Source: Bradyrhizobium sp. WSM1417 (GTDB lineage Bacteria > Pseudomonadota > Alphaproteobacteria > Rhizobiales > Xanthobacteraceae). Taken from it: 64,000 bases of DNA. The notes below the pieces were generated by a model. That model was not told where the DNA came from, ran no database searches, and was given only the letters and a program-made list of their open reading frames with translations. A program made the translations under genes and the position numbers. Location of the stretch: the NCBI RefSeq assembly GCF_000515415.1, contig NZ_KI911783.1:2036392-2100391 (forward strand). Reading direction: 5' to 3'. Of the stretch, positions 35,084-45,600 are shown piece after piece. The stretch's first letter is position 1. Each line of letters opens with the position of its first letter.

Positions 35084-36004
35084 TGCGTGATCCGCAAGCG
35101 TTATCGAGATATCACCATCATAGAAGTGGATCCGCCGGCTCGGCAGCTTAAGGCTTGAGCTTCTGCCCGATTGACATCCCGCTTGAATACGGTCGCGCTC
35201 TCGGTTGCACCGGGACGCAAGCCAGCAATGATGGCGCTATGGCTTATCGGCCTCACATAACATCTGTTGCTGGCCGGAGTGAGCAGGTTCTTCCAGCCAG
35301 GCCTTGCCGCGACAGACGCATGGAAGGATTCCTAGAGGCCTCAGTTCGGTTCGCGTGAAGCGTCCCGCCATCTGCTCGAGGAGCGCCAAAGTTTGTCCGC
35401 CGCGGTCACGGTGGGACTGGCATTTGCGGTGATCCAGACTAAAATCCTGCTGTTGCCTTGTTTTGTTATTCATTCGCTTGGAGGCGGGAATGAGCAGCCC
35501 GCTGACCGCGATCTGCTCTATGCCATGCTGTGGAAGTCCCTCACGGGCTGCGGCGAGCGGACATTTTTTACCCCATTGGATTCTACCCTGACCGGTCGTG
35601 TCCAGTCACTCAGGACCTGCTGACAGGAGGACTCGGTGCGCTAATCTTCCTGCTTCCGGCGCTTTTTGAAACGCCGCGGAGGTGGGGCTTTACGCGATGA
35701 CCTGAGTCACGGTCCTCGTCACTATCGCGCTTGCCGGTCTATGGACCCAGGGCCGAGCATATGGGGCCGCTGAAGAGCTGAAATTTCAAAGGAAAATTTT
35801 TCAACCCGGCTCTGCCGAACTGCTTGCGGCGGCCGGAAAGAGGCAAGACATGCTTTTCGCGTCCAGGTTCAGGTGACGAGGGTCTCATCGAAATCCATCA
35901 CGTGCAATGGCCGATCCGCGCCGCTGAAGCAGATGGCTCTAGCGTGGTTCGGGCGACTCACGGTATCCATCATTCCCGATGACTTACCGCACAATGGGAA
36001 TAAA
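35084..36004. other. Mostly non-coding with one protein-like remnant
   Basis: Around 35560-35700 the + strand reads IFYPIGFYPDRSCPVTQDLL then GALIFLLPALFETPRRWGFT and stops, a fragment resembling the end of a small membrane protein, with no start codon in frame. Nothing else is recognised in about 920 bases. Confidence 0.4.
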
Positions 36005-36187
36005 ATGGTTGCAGCCACCCCTGAATTACCGGCCTCTGGTTACGCCCTTGAAGTGGACGGTCGATTCAAGGCCGAGTTTGCGACCAGAGATGGCGCCAAG
36101 GCGGGCGGAGAAGAACTGAAGAAGCGTTTTCCTGTGCTTCAGATCAGGATCTATGACGCGCAGACCAATGCGCGCGAGGAAATCTAG
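36005..36187 (+). CDS. Small hypothetical protein
   Basis: 60 aa from ATG 36005 (MVAATPELPASGYALEVDGR), containing ATRDGAKAGGEELKKRFPVL and YDAQTNAREEI. Such short proteins with a DGAKAGAEELK-type segment are common in Bradyrhizobium, without known function. A stem-loop follows about 36 bases after the stop, then the end of a group II intron on the other strand. An upstream start at 35873 would add a poorly composed leader. Confidence 0.55.
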   Translation: MVAATPELPASGYALEVDGRFKAEFATRDGAKAGGEELKKRFPVLQIRIYDAQTNAREEI

Positions 36188-36222
36188 ATCTTGCGACTAG
36201 CGGTCTCTTCCGCGTGCGCGCG

Positions 36223-36238
36223 TGCGGCTTTCGCCGCA
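36223..36238 (+). terminator. Stem-loop after the small gene
   Basis: TGCGGC-TTTC-GCCGCA, a perfect 6-bp stem. There is no T-run, so termination strength is doubtful. It lies 35 bases from the predicted 3' end of group II intron 1. Confidence 0.45.
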
Positions 36239-36273
36239 TCGGGCTCTCGTGAACCGAGCCGCTTTGCGTCTCG

Positions 36274-39053
36274 GTAGGGTAGGCGCGGGATACCTCGACG
36301 AGGATATCCCTACGCCTCCCCCCAAACCGTGCGGGCACTTTTCAATGCACACGGCTTTCCGTACGCGCATGCTCTCGACCAGAGACGGCTGCACGGCATG
36401 ACGGGCACAGGACGATGGTCTTGCGCCGCCAACCGGACCGTTTCCAATCCGTCAGCGATCCGCTTCGCAGGTCTCCTACGCGGCGGAGGTGATGCATCTC
36501 AAATGGCCCCGTCGTATCGCCGCATGCTTCGCATCTGCGAGCGTTGAGGCGATCGATCAGATCATTTGGGCTTTTGACCCACCACGCCCCTGCTGTGACG
36601 TTGTCGACCACAGGACTCGTCCAGTAGGTTTGGGTCAGATGCTTCAGCCTCCACAGCTTGATGCTGCGAAGCTTACCACGGACCACGGAGCTGACCTCGT
36701 AGTCCGTACCATTCCACAGACGCGCCATGGTTCTCGCTCTCGTCGTCCGATGGCGCATCGCCAGCGTCTTCACGAGGCTGCGGAACACAACGAGCTCCAA
36801 CAGTCCCAAGGCGCCCTTGAAGTCATCAGCAAACGAATGGTAGTTCGCAAAACCACGGAACTCTGAGTTATAGGCGAGGACGGTCGCGACATCGCTGGTA
36901 ACCAAGAACTGCTCGCGCGGGCGGCCAGTTTTTCTGGCGAGATCGCCATAGCCATGTCGCTTGCAGAACGCGGTAACCTCCTTCCGCGGCACTCGCAAAC
37001 TGACATTGCCAGTGGTCGGCCGGCGTACCACGCGCCATGTCCGTCCATCCGGTCCCGTGCGGTTGGATTTACGTCCAGCCCCGTAGGATGTGTATGTCGA
37101 GATGCGATAGCTCAGGAAGGTCACTCCCTTTGAAGCGGCGTAGATCCCACTTTTCTCGGGCGATACGGTGAGCTTCAATGTCTGCGTCAGAAATTGTTCG
37201 ACGCAAGCCATGATCTCACACGCTTCCCGCTTGCTCCCGATCACGCCGATGAGGAAGTCGTCGGCGTACCGGCAGTAGCGGAGCCTTTTGAAGTTGGGGT
37301 CCATCGGATCGACGGAAGGCACTTTCCGTCTTTCCTGATTGACGGCTTTGATCTCCGCAAATGTAGCATCGATCTCGGCCCGATCCGCGCCTTCGGCGCG
37401 GAGCCGTTCAATTTTCCGGCGGAGACTAAGGACGCGCCGTTCCAACGCCGCGTAGCGCGGGAATGGACGTCGATCGCGACCCTTGTCGAAGCCCGCCTTC
37501 ATCGTCTGCATGTGCTGATCCAGCTCGTGCAGATAGATATTGGCGAGCAAGGGCGAGACAACGCCGCCCTGTGGCGTGCCACTGTAAGTGCGTCCGTAGA
37601 CCCAATCTTCCATGTAGCCTGCTTTGAGCATTCCCTCGATCAGACCGATGAACTTGTCGTCATCGATCCGCTTCTTTAGAATCCCAAGCAGAATGTCATG
37701 GTCGATGTTGTCGAAGAACCCACGTACATCCACTTCGACTAGCCACTTGCAGCCCGTCCAGGTCTTGTTGATGGACTTGAGCGCGGTATGACAGGATCGT
37801 CCCGGGCGGAACCCATGCGACTCATCGAGGAACACGGGTTCGTAGATCGCTTCGAGCAGAATCCTGACCGCCTCCTGAACGAGCCGGTCTTCCACCGTAG
37901 GGATACCCAGCGGTCGTGTTTTGCCGTTGTCCTTCGGGATATAAACCCGCCGGACCGGCCGGAAGCGATAAGTGCCATCTGCTACCCGCCTGGCGATGCC
38001 GGCGATCTTCGCCAGCGACATGCCGTCGAAGGTCTTGCCATCTACGCCAGGCGTCAGGGCTCCCTTGTTGCGAGAGACCTTTTCGTAAGCCCGCTCGAAG
38101 AGATGCGGAGATCTCATCAAGCGGTGAAGGCCATTTACGCGCTTACCCGACCGCGACAAAGTCGGCAGTGATTCAATTCTTCTCTGGATGGTAGCGGCCT
38201 GCATCAGCAGAACCTCTCCGTCGAAGAATCGTTTCTACGCATACTGCAAATGCCGTTTTTAGCGGCAACGTCCTTCCCCCCGATCGGAGGCGCTTTCGGT
38301 CCGGTCACCCGGCCTTATACGCATGATCGTCCGCCTCGCGGCGGCTGTCCCGGCCATTACGCCGGGCATTTGGGTACTATGACGGCTCCGTCGCCATACA
38401 GGTCCTCGAAAGAGCCTGCTGCAGGCGATCCCGTAGTTGCGTGTGTAGGAAGTTGCGGCGTGTTTAGGTGTCCCATTCGTCTCCTTGACCCACCGATGGT
38501 GGTCGTCCCACGCGGACTGGTGGCAAATCGCACTGGCCGGTGCGATCTGCCCCGCGTGGCATAGCGTGTCAGCCGCGTTCGCTACGGCCAGCCCTTTGGC
38601 AACTGGAAACTGGGATTCAGGCAATACAGCTTTCACCATGCACACCTTACTCTGTGCTCTCCACCGGACTGCGGCGCCCGACTTCGAGACGTTTCCCGGC
38701 ATGCTCTGGTCCCGTTCTCCTTTCGGAGTCTCAGTCGTTTCCGACACCGGTAAGCCGGGCAAGTAAGAGCCATAACCAGCAGGCTCCATTCGTTCGAACA
38801 CTCCCTTCTTCTCCACGCCTCAACGGCGCACGCCATCCGGCTTCGATCCCTCGCGCAAGAACTTAAGGAGCTCCTCGCCGGGGGCACTCGGAAAAGGGGC
38901 TCGCCTTGCGGCGATCGCTATCACTGCCCCGTTCCCGGGTGCCGCTATTGAACCGGTCTCGTCGCTGCACTCGGACCCGCGTGCCCCTTCGGGTCGCTAT
39001 GCTCACGCTCTCCGGGTGCCATTTTCCCTTGAGGCGATGCGCTATTGGCGCAC
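36274..39053 (-). mobile_element. Group II intron 1 with HNH-type ORF
   Basis: The intron begins on the minus strand with GTGCGCC at 39053 and ends in CCTACCCTAC at 36274, about 2.78 kb. A domain V-like hairpin (AAGCCGTGTGCATTGAAAAG.. pairing with GCACGGTT) lies at about 36317-36351, and a domain VI-like hairpin (GGCGTAGGGATA / TATCCCGCGCC) follows it. The maturase ORF sits in domain IV. Flanks are intergenic: the small 60-aa gene on one side and the ardC leader on the other. End points are read by motif and may be off by a few bases. Confidence 0.8.
36342..38204 (-). CDS. ltrA: Group II intron reverse transcriptase/maturase with HNH endonuclease
   Basis: A 620-aa protein with RT motifs in order (FRPVRRVYIPK, RPLGIPTVEDRLVQ, GFRPGRSCHTAL, VDVRGFFDNIDHD, GTPQGGVVSPLLANIYL) and the catalytic YADD within RYCRYADDFLIGV. 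A maturase X domain follows, then a C-terminal HNH endonuclease: CEACGDTTGPFEMHHL and LCPSC. RT copies the intron, the X domain aids splicing, and HNH cuts the second target strand. It looks intact. A 60-residue insert between RT motifs (about 240-305) is helical and charged. Confidence 0.92.
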   Translation of the reverse strand: MQAATIQRRIESLPTLSRSGKRVNGLHRLMRSPHLFERAYEKVSRNKGALTPGVDGKTFDGMSLAKIAGIARRVADGTYRFRPVRRVYIPKDNGKTRPLGIPTVEDRLVQEAVRILLEAIYEPVFLDESHGFRPGRSCHTALKSINKTWTGCKWLVEVDVRGFFDNIDHDILLGILKKRIDDDKFIGLIEGMLKAGYMEDWVYGRTYSGTPQGGVVSPLLANIYLHELDQHMQTMKAGFDKGRDRRPFPRYAALERRVLSLRRKIERLRAEGADRAEIDATFAEIKAVNQERRKVPSVDPMDPNFKRLRYCRYADDFLIGVIGSKREACEIMACVEQFLTQTLKLTVSPEKSGIYAASKGVTFLSYRISTYTSYGAGRKSNRTGPDGRTWRVVRRPTTGNVSLRVPRKEVTAFCKRHGYGDLARKTGRPREQFLVTSDVATVLAYNSEFRGFANYHSFADDFKGALGLLELVVFRSLVKTLAMRHRTTRARTMARLWNGTDYEVSSVVRGKLRSIKLWRLKHLTQTYWTSPVVDNVTAGAWWVKSPNDLIDRLNARRCEACGDTTGPFEMHHLRRVGDLRSGSLTDWKRSGWRRKTIVLCPSCRAAVSGREHARTESRVH

Positions 39054-39136
39054 GCCTGGTGGGGCCTGCGGCCTTAGGTAACTGAACGCATTACCATGAA
39101 CACCCGATGGAAGGCTGGCTGCCTCGCAGATTTCGC

Positions 39137-39236
39137 GTTCTCACAGGTAGGGCGAGAGTCAGAGTGTCGCGCGGTTTTGCCGTGACGGGTTACAGGCTGC
39201 GAGAGAGGCTCGCGGCGCCCGTCGCGGAGATCCGCG
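39137..39236 (+). promoter_or_regulatory. Structured leader of ardC, related to the parB leader
   Basis: The last about 100 bases before ardC resemble the parB leader at 40211-40301: a purine-rich stretch, GCGGTTTT, then a stem GACGGG/CCCGTC enclosing an inner GAGAG/CTC stem, then GGAGA 12 bases before the ATG. The GGAGA may be the ribosome site. Confidence 0.65.
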
Positions 39237-40193
39237 ATGTCCAGACATTATCCTCAGGCGCGCACCGGTGAGGACCGGGCAAGCCTTTATGACGACATCA
39301 CCAACAAGATCATCACCGAGCTGGAGGCTGGCCGGGTGCCGTGGGTGCAGCCTTGGGGCAGCGCGGCGGCGAAGGCGCCTTTGGCCTTGCCGAAGAGCGC
39401 GGCGTCCGGCCGCCAATACAGCGGCATAAACATTCTAGTTCTATGGGGTGCCGCGACCGAACACGGATTTACAGGCCAGAGCTGGCTTACCTTCCGCCAG
39501 GCGCTGTCGCTCGGTGGTCACGTCCGCAGGGGCGAGCGCGGCACGACCGTCGTCTATGCCGACCGCTTCGTGCCTGCCTGCGAAATGCGCCGCGCACATG
39601 AGACCGGCGAGGAAGCGCAGGCCATACCGTTCCTCAAGCAGTTCACGGTGTTCAACAGCGATCAATGCGACGGCCTGCCTCCAGAGATCGCAACAACGTC
39701 GTCACCTCCGCCGCCAGGCCTGATCGAGCCGCAGGTCGAATATCTGATCAAGGCGACCGGCATCGACTTCCGCATCGGCGGCAACCGTGCCATCTATATG
39801 CCGACGGAAGATTATGTGCAGGTGCCGCCTCCGCAGGCCTATTTTGAAGCAATCAATTGGCATCGAACGGCTCTCCACGAGCTGGCGCATGCCACTGGCC
39901 ATCCATCGCGTCTCAACCGTGACCTGTCAGGCAGCTACGGTTCCAGGAAGTATGCCTTTGAGGAGCTGGTTGCGGAAATCTCGTCTGCCTTCAGTTGCGC
40001 CTCGCTCGGCATCGTGCCGACGGTGCGGCATGCCGATTATATCGGCTCATGGCTTGAAGTCTTGCGCGAGGACAATCGTGCGATTATCCGGGCCGCGTCC
40101 CAGGCCAGCAAGGTCGCGGACTATCTCCTTGGATTCCTGCCGGAAGTCACTGCCGACCCGACGGCCGAGAGAGCGGAGCAGGAGGTGGCGTGA
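39237..40193 (+). CDS. ardC: ArdC-like antirestriction protein (ssDNA-binding, zincin domain)
   Basis: 318 aa. The N-terminal ssDNA-binding DUF1738 part (about 15-130: YDDITNKIITELEAGRVPWV, YSGINILVLWG) is followed by a metallopeptidase-like domain with LHELAHATGH (HExxH) at about 218-227 and FEELVAEISSAF. ArdC proteins bind the incoming single strand during conjugation and protect it from host nucleases. It stands at the head of the conjugative core, before parB, with a shared leader type. Intact. Confidence 0.9.
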   Translation: MSRHYPQARTGEDRASLYDDITNKIITELEAGRVPWVQPWGSAAAKAPLALPKSAASGRQYSGINILVLWGAATEHGFTGQSWLTFRQALSLGGHVRRGERGTTVVYADRFVPACEMRRAHETGEEAQAIPFLKQFTVFNSDQCDGLPPEIATTSSPPPPGLIEPQVEYLIKATGIDFRIGGNRAIYMPTEDYVQVPPPQAYFEAINWHRTALHELAHATGHPSRLNRDLSGSYGSRKYAFEELVAEISSAFSCASLGIVPTVRHADYIGSWLEVLREDNRAIIRAASQASKVADYLLGFLPEVTADPTAERAEQEVA

Positions 40194-40210
40194 GTTTCTC
40201 CCCTGTTGCC

Positions 40211-40301
40211 CCGAACAAGAGAGTGAGAGGGGAGCGGCGGTTTTCGCGACGGGTTGGAGGCCGAGAGAGAGTCTCCCGGCTGCCCGTCGTGGAGAATCGA
40301 C
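40211..40301 (+). promoter_or_regulatory. Structured leader of parB, related to the ardC leader
   Basis: It repeats the pattern of the ardC leader: GAGAGTGAGAGG, GCGGTTTT, GACGGG/CCCGTC stem around GAGAGAGAG/CTCCC, then GGAGAA before the ATG at 40302. Base differences in the inner stem keep partial pairing. Confidence 0.65.
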
Positions 40302-42421
40302 ATGACGAAGGCTGTTCAGAAGATCACGCTCTCCCCCTCGCGTGACATTCCGTTCAACAAGCTCGTGCTGAGCCAATCCAACGTCCGACATGTGAAAGCG
40401 GGCATTTCGATCGAGCAACTCGCCGAAAGTATCGCGCAGCGTACGCTGCTGCAGAGTCTGAACGTGCGGGCGGTTGTGGACGCCGAAGGCAATGAGACCG
40501 GCATGTTCGAGGTGCCGGCCGGCGGCCGCCGCTATCGCGCGCTCGAGCTTCTCGTCAAGCAGAAGCGGATGGCAAAGACGCAGGCCGTTCCTTGTGTCGT
40601 GCGCGAAGTGGGGCATCGCTGAAGACGACTCCCTTGCAGAGAATGACGCGCGGATGGGGCTTCATCCGCTCGATCAGTTCCGGGCCTTCCAGACCTTGAG
40701 TGGCGCCGGATTATCCGACGAGGATATCGCTGCCCGGCACTTCGTGACACCGGCCGTCGTGAAGCAACGGCTCCGGCTGGCGTCCGTGTCGCCAAAACTC
40801 CACGACGTCTATGCCGAAGACGGCATGGCTCTCGAGCAACTCATGGCCTTCTCTGTGACAGCCGACCACGCCAGGCAGGAGCAGGTCTGGGAGAACGTCA
40901 GCCGATCCGGCTATGACGAACCGTATCAGATCCGGCGAATGCTCACGGAAAATTCCGTGCGCGCGTCCGATCGCCGCGTTCAGTTCATTGGACTCGATGT
41001 ATACGAGCAGGCTGGTGGCGGCGTCTTGCGGGATCTGTTCGAGCACGATGATGGCGGCTGGCTTCAGGACGTGGCTTTGCTCGATCGTCTCGTGACAGAA
41101 AAGCTCAAAGCCGAAGCCGAGACGATTGCAGCGGAAGGCTGGAAGTGGATTTCGGTGTCCGTTGAGTTCCCCTACGGCCACACGAATGGGCTGCGTGAGC
41201 TGGAGGGTAACCCCGTCGAGCTCTCCCCGGAGGAGCAGGCCACCATCGACGCCCTCAACGCGGAGCAGGCCAAGCTTGAAGCCGATTATCAGGATGCCGA
41301 CGAGTTGCCCGATCAGGTTGACGAGCGTTCTCTGCGAAATCGAGACGGCACTGATCGCGTTCGAGGACCGGCCGATGATTTACGATCCGGCCGAGATCGC
41401 CCGCGCTGGCGTCTTCGTCAGCATCGATTCCGAAGGGCGCCTCTCGGTCGATCGAGGTTACGTCCGGCCGGAGGACGATTTGTCGGCAGCCGAGCCCGAT
41501 GTCGGGCAGGACGCCGATACACAATCGATCGAGGGGAAGGCGGCTGGTCCTTCCGTCCAACGCTCGGTCATCGCCGCGGCTAGCGGCGCGACTGACGCGG
41601 AAGAAGATGATGAGGATGCGACCAAACCTCTGCCGGATCGGCTGATCACCGAGCTAACGGCGCATCGCACGCTGGCATTGCGGGATGCGCTGGCAGAAAA
41701 TCCTGCGATTGCGTTCCAGGCGGTGCTGCACAACTTCGTGCTCACGGCCTTTTACCGGTTCGCATCGTGCGGGAGCTGCCTCGAGATCGGGCTCCGCACG
41801 CCGACCTTTCCGGCTCAAGCGCCTGGCTTGAGGGAAAGCGCGTCCGCGAAGGCCGTCGAGGCGCGGCATGAGTCCTGGAGAGCACGGTTGCCGAAGGGCG
41901 AGAACGATCTTTGGGACGCGCTGACGGCTCTCGATGGTGGTGCACAGCCATCGCTGTTCGCTCACTGTGCGTCGTTTGCGGTCAACGCTCTCTACGAGCC
42001 GGCCAACCGCTACAATCAGGGCCGCGTCTCCGCCCACGGCGTCCGCACCCGGCTCGACTAAGCCGATGTGCTGGCACGTGCCGTCGGCCTCGACATGGTT
42101 CAAGCGGGGTGGAAGCCCTCCCTTAACAACTATCTCGGGCGGGTCACTAAGCCTCGCATTCTGGAGGCAGTGCGGGAAGCCAGAGGCGAGTCTTCCGCGC
42201 AATTGATCGACCACCTCAAGAAGGCCGACATGGCCAAGGAGGCCGAGCGTCTTCTCGACGGCTCGGGCTGGTTGCCGGAACCACTGCGTCTCGTCGATCC
42301 CGATGCGGCGTCAGGGGAGCAGGAGAGTGAAGCGGGCCCGCTGCCCGAATTCCTCGGCGAGGACGAGGATCGGGACAACGCCGGCGAGGATGATCCGCAA
42401 CAGCTCGACGCAGCTGAGTGA
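40302..42421 (+). pseudogene. parB: ParB family partition protein, broken by two frameshifts and a stop
   Basis: The gene begins MTKAVQKITLSPSRDIPFN with the ParB nuclease-like core (QSNVRHVKAGISIEQLAESI, FEVPAGGRRYRALELL). At 40610-40613 a G-run has one extra G; the next frame carries on with GIAEDDSLAENDARMGLHPL. A second extra base at about 41328 moves to the frame with EIETALIAFEDRPMIYDPAE. At 42059-42061 a TAA interrupts the frame, after which ADVLARAVGLDMVQAGW continues to 42421. Restored length would be about 706 aa. ParB proteins of this type act in maintenance of the element. Confidence 0.9.
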
Positions 42422-42605
42422 CATCTAGAACGGGATGGCTTCCGCCGTCACACAGTTGCTTGGGACCGGTGTGTCCGCGCCGGTCCCCATTCTTATGGGC
42501 GAGGGCTGAGAGGGAGAGCCGGGCCGGAAAGGGTTTGAGCTGTCGGGTCTTGAGGAGAGCGCCTGATGGCTCGACCCATTCCTGCTCTCCCGAAAGAACC
42601 CTGTC
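42422..42605 (+). promoter_or_regulatory. Leader of the helicase gene
   Basis: A 184-base gap with several GC-rich inverted arms (GAGGGCTGAGAGG near 42500; GAGGAGAGCGCC and GCTCTCC before the start). It resembles the other core leaders in composition, but no clear common stem was identified. Confidence 0.4.
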
Positions 42606-45600
42606 ATGACCGAATCTCTCGCCGGCGGCGCTGCCGCCGCGCCGCTCTCGATGCGTGCCGCTGCAACTATCACCTCCGCCGCCGTCAGGGCCGCGCGACA
42701 GCTCGCGATTGATCTCGAGCGCGGCCGTCGCGTCGATGCCGCTGTCCTGCGCGGCGCCATGGAAGCTGCCTTCGGCGGTTCCGACGCCACTGGCGACTGG
42801 AACTGGAAGACCGCCTATGATGTCTGCGAGGCGGCAACCGTTCTGTTCCTTCGCAAGTTTGGCCCGGCCATCCGGACCAGGGCTGGCTCGACGGCCGCGA
42901 TGCTGCCGATACTCGCGAAAATCGCCGCTCTCCTGCCGACCCACACGCGGCGCTCCGAGGACAGCCAGGCCCTTCAACAATTCTCAACGCCGATCCCGCT
43001 TGGGCTTGCCGCGTGCACCGCAGCCGGCATCACGCTGTCCGACAGGGTTTTGGAGCCATCCGCGGGGACCGGCTTGCTCGCCATCTTTGCCGAGCTCGCC
43101 GAAGGCACTTTGATATTGAACGAGTTGGCCGAGACCCGCGCGGCGTTGCTCGATCAATTGTTTGCCAACGTTAAGGTCACCCGGTTCGACGCTGCCCAGA
43201 TCGACGATCATCTCGATACGGGTGTCGTGCCGAGCGTCGTCCTGATGAACCCGCCGTTTTCGGCATTGGCGAACGTCGATCGGCGGATGGCGAATGCGGC
43301 GCTTCGGCACATCGCTTCTGCCTTGGCGCGTCTTTGCGACGGCGGGCGTCTCGTCGCCATCACCGGCGCGAGTTTTGCGCCGGACAATGCGGCATGGCGA
43401 GATGGCTTTGTTCGCCTCCAGCAGCGCGGCAGGGTGGTTTTTTCTGCCGCCATCGATGGCGCGGTCTATGCGAGACACGGAACGCAAACTGACACACGAC
43501 TGCTCGTGATCGATAAGCTGCCTGCCGTAGATCCGAAAGTCTTTCCGGCCTCGCTGGGCATGGCGAGCGATGTTGCCACATTGCTCGACTGGGTGATCCA
43601 GCATGTGCCCCCGAGGCTGCCTGTTGTCGCGCCGGGCATGGTCGACGTCGTCAGGCGCCCTGCGATACCACGATTCGTCGGCGCTTCTGCGCCACGTCGA
43701 TCGTCTACTTCGAGCGGTGCAGCGCCGGAAAGCGCCGAACTGACGTATGAGACGCTCGAGTGGACACCTCCGGAAGGCGCTCGACTGACCGACGCGCTTT
43801 ATGAGGAATACGCGCTGCAGGCGATCCGTATTCCAGGCGCGCATGCGCATCCGACCAAACTCGTGCAGTCCGCCGCCATGGCCTCGATCGCGCCGCCGAG
43901 GCCCTCTTACCGGCCGCATCTGCCGGCCAAAATCGTGGCGGACGGCATCCTGTCCGACGCCCAGCTTGAGAGCGTCATTTATGCCGGCGAGGCGCATTCC
44001 GAGTTTCTTGCGGGCTCCTGGATGGTGGATGCGACCTTTGATCTTGTGGCGGCCGCTCGCGATGCAGAAAATGCCGTGCGGTTTCGCCGCGGCTGGTTCT
44101 TGGGCGACGGCACCGGCGCGGGCAAGGGTCGGCAGGTCGCGGGCATCCTGCTCGACAATTGGCTCAAGGGCCGCCGCCGTGCGGTCTGGATCAGCAAGTC
44201 CGACAAGTTGATCGAAGATGCGCGGCGCGACTGGTCGGCGCTCGGCATGGAGCGGCTGCTCGTGACGCCGCTGTCACGTTTCCGGCAGGGCACACCGATC
44301 CGGCTTTCGGAAGGCGTCCTTTTCACCACCTACGCTACGCTGCGCACCGATGAGCGTGGCGAGAAGCTTTCTCGCGTGCGGCAGATCGTCGATTGGTTGG
44401 GCTCCGACTTCGACGGAGTGATCGTCTTCGACGAGAGCCACGCGATGCAGAACGCGGCAGGCCAGAAGGGCGAGCGCGGTGACCTCAAGGCGATCGCTTG
44501 CAATCGTCCGGGGGCGGCCTCTCAGCAGGGGCGCGCGGGGCTGAGGCTCCAGCACGCCTTGCCGGATGCCCGCGTCGTCTACGTCTCGGCGACCGGTGCC
44601 ACCACGGTCCACAATCTCGCCTACGCCCAGCGGCTGGGATTGTGGGGTGGCGTCGATTTCCCGTTCGCTACCCGGGCCGAGTTCGTCGAGGCGATCGATG
44701 AGGGCGGCGTCGCGGCCATGGAGGTGCTCGCGCGCGACCTCAAGGCGCTCCGTCTCTACGCCGCCCGCTCGCTCTCTTACGAGGGCGTCGCGTACGAGCT
44801 CGTCGAGCACCAGCTCACGCCGGAGCAGGTTCGCATCTACGACGCCTACGCCGGCGCATTCAGCGTCATCCATAACAATCTCGATGCGGCGATGCGGGCT
44901 GCCAACATAACGGGCGAGACCGGCACGCTGAACGGCCAGGCTAAATCGGCCGCGCGATCTGCCTTCGAGAGTGCCAAGCAGCGCTTTTTTGGCCACCTCC
45001 TGACCTCAATGAAAACGCCGTCGTTGATCCGCTCGATCGAGCGTGATCTCGGCGCCGGCCATGCCGCCGTCATCCAGATCGTCTCGACGGGCGAAGCCCT
45101 GATGGAGCGCCGGCTCGCCGAGATTCCGACCGAGGAGTGGGGCGATGTCCGGGGCGATATCACCCCACGCGAGTATGTGCTCGACTATCTCACCCATTCC
45201 TTTCCGGTCCAGCTTTACGAGCCGTTCACCGACCAGGAAGGCAATCTCTGCTCCCGGCCTGTCTATCGCGACGGCCAACCAGTCGAGAGCCGGGACGCCG
45301 TCGCTCGCCGCGACCGCCTCATCGAGAAGCTCGCCTCGCTGCCGCCGATGCCTGGGGCGCTGGACCAGGTCGTGCAGCGCTTTGGTGCCGACATGGTCGC
45401 GGAGGTGACCGGCCGCTCGCGTCGCATCGTTCGCAAGGGCGACCGGCTGCTGGTCGAAAACCGGGCCGCATCGGCCAACCTCGCCGAGACCTCGGCGTTC
45501 ATGGATGACGTCAAGCGGATCCTCGTGTTCTCCGACGCGGGCGGCACGGGGAGGAGCTACCACGCTGAGCTGTCGGCGCGGAATCGCCGCCTGCGGGTCC

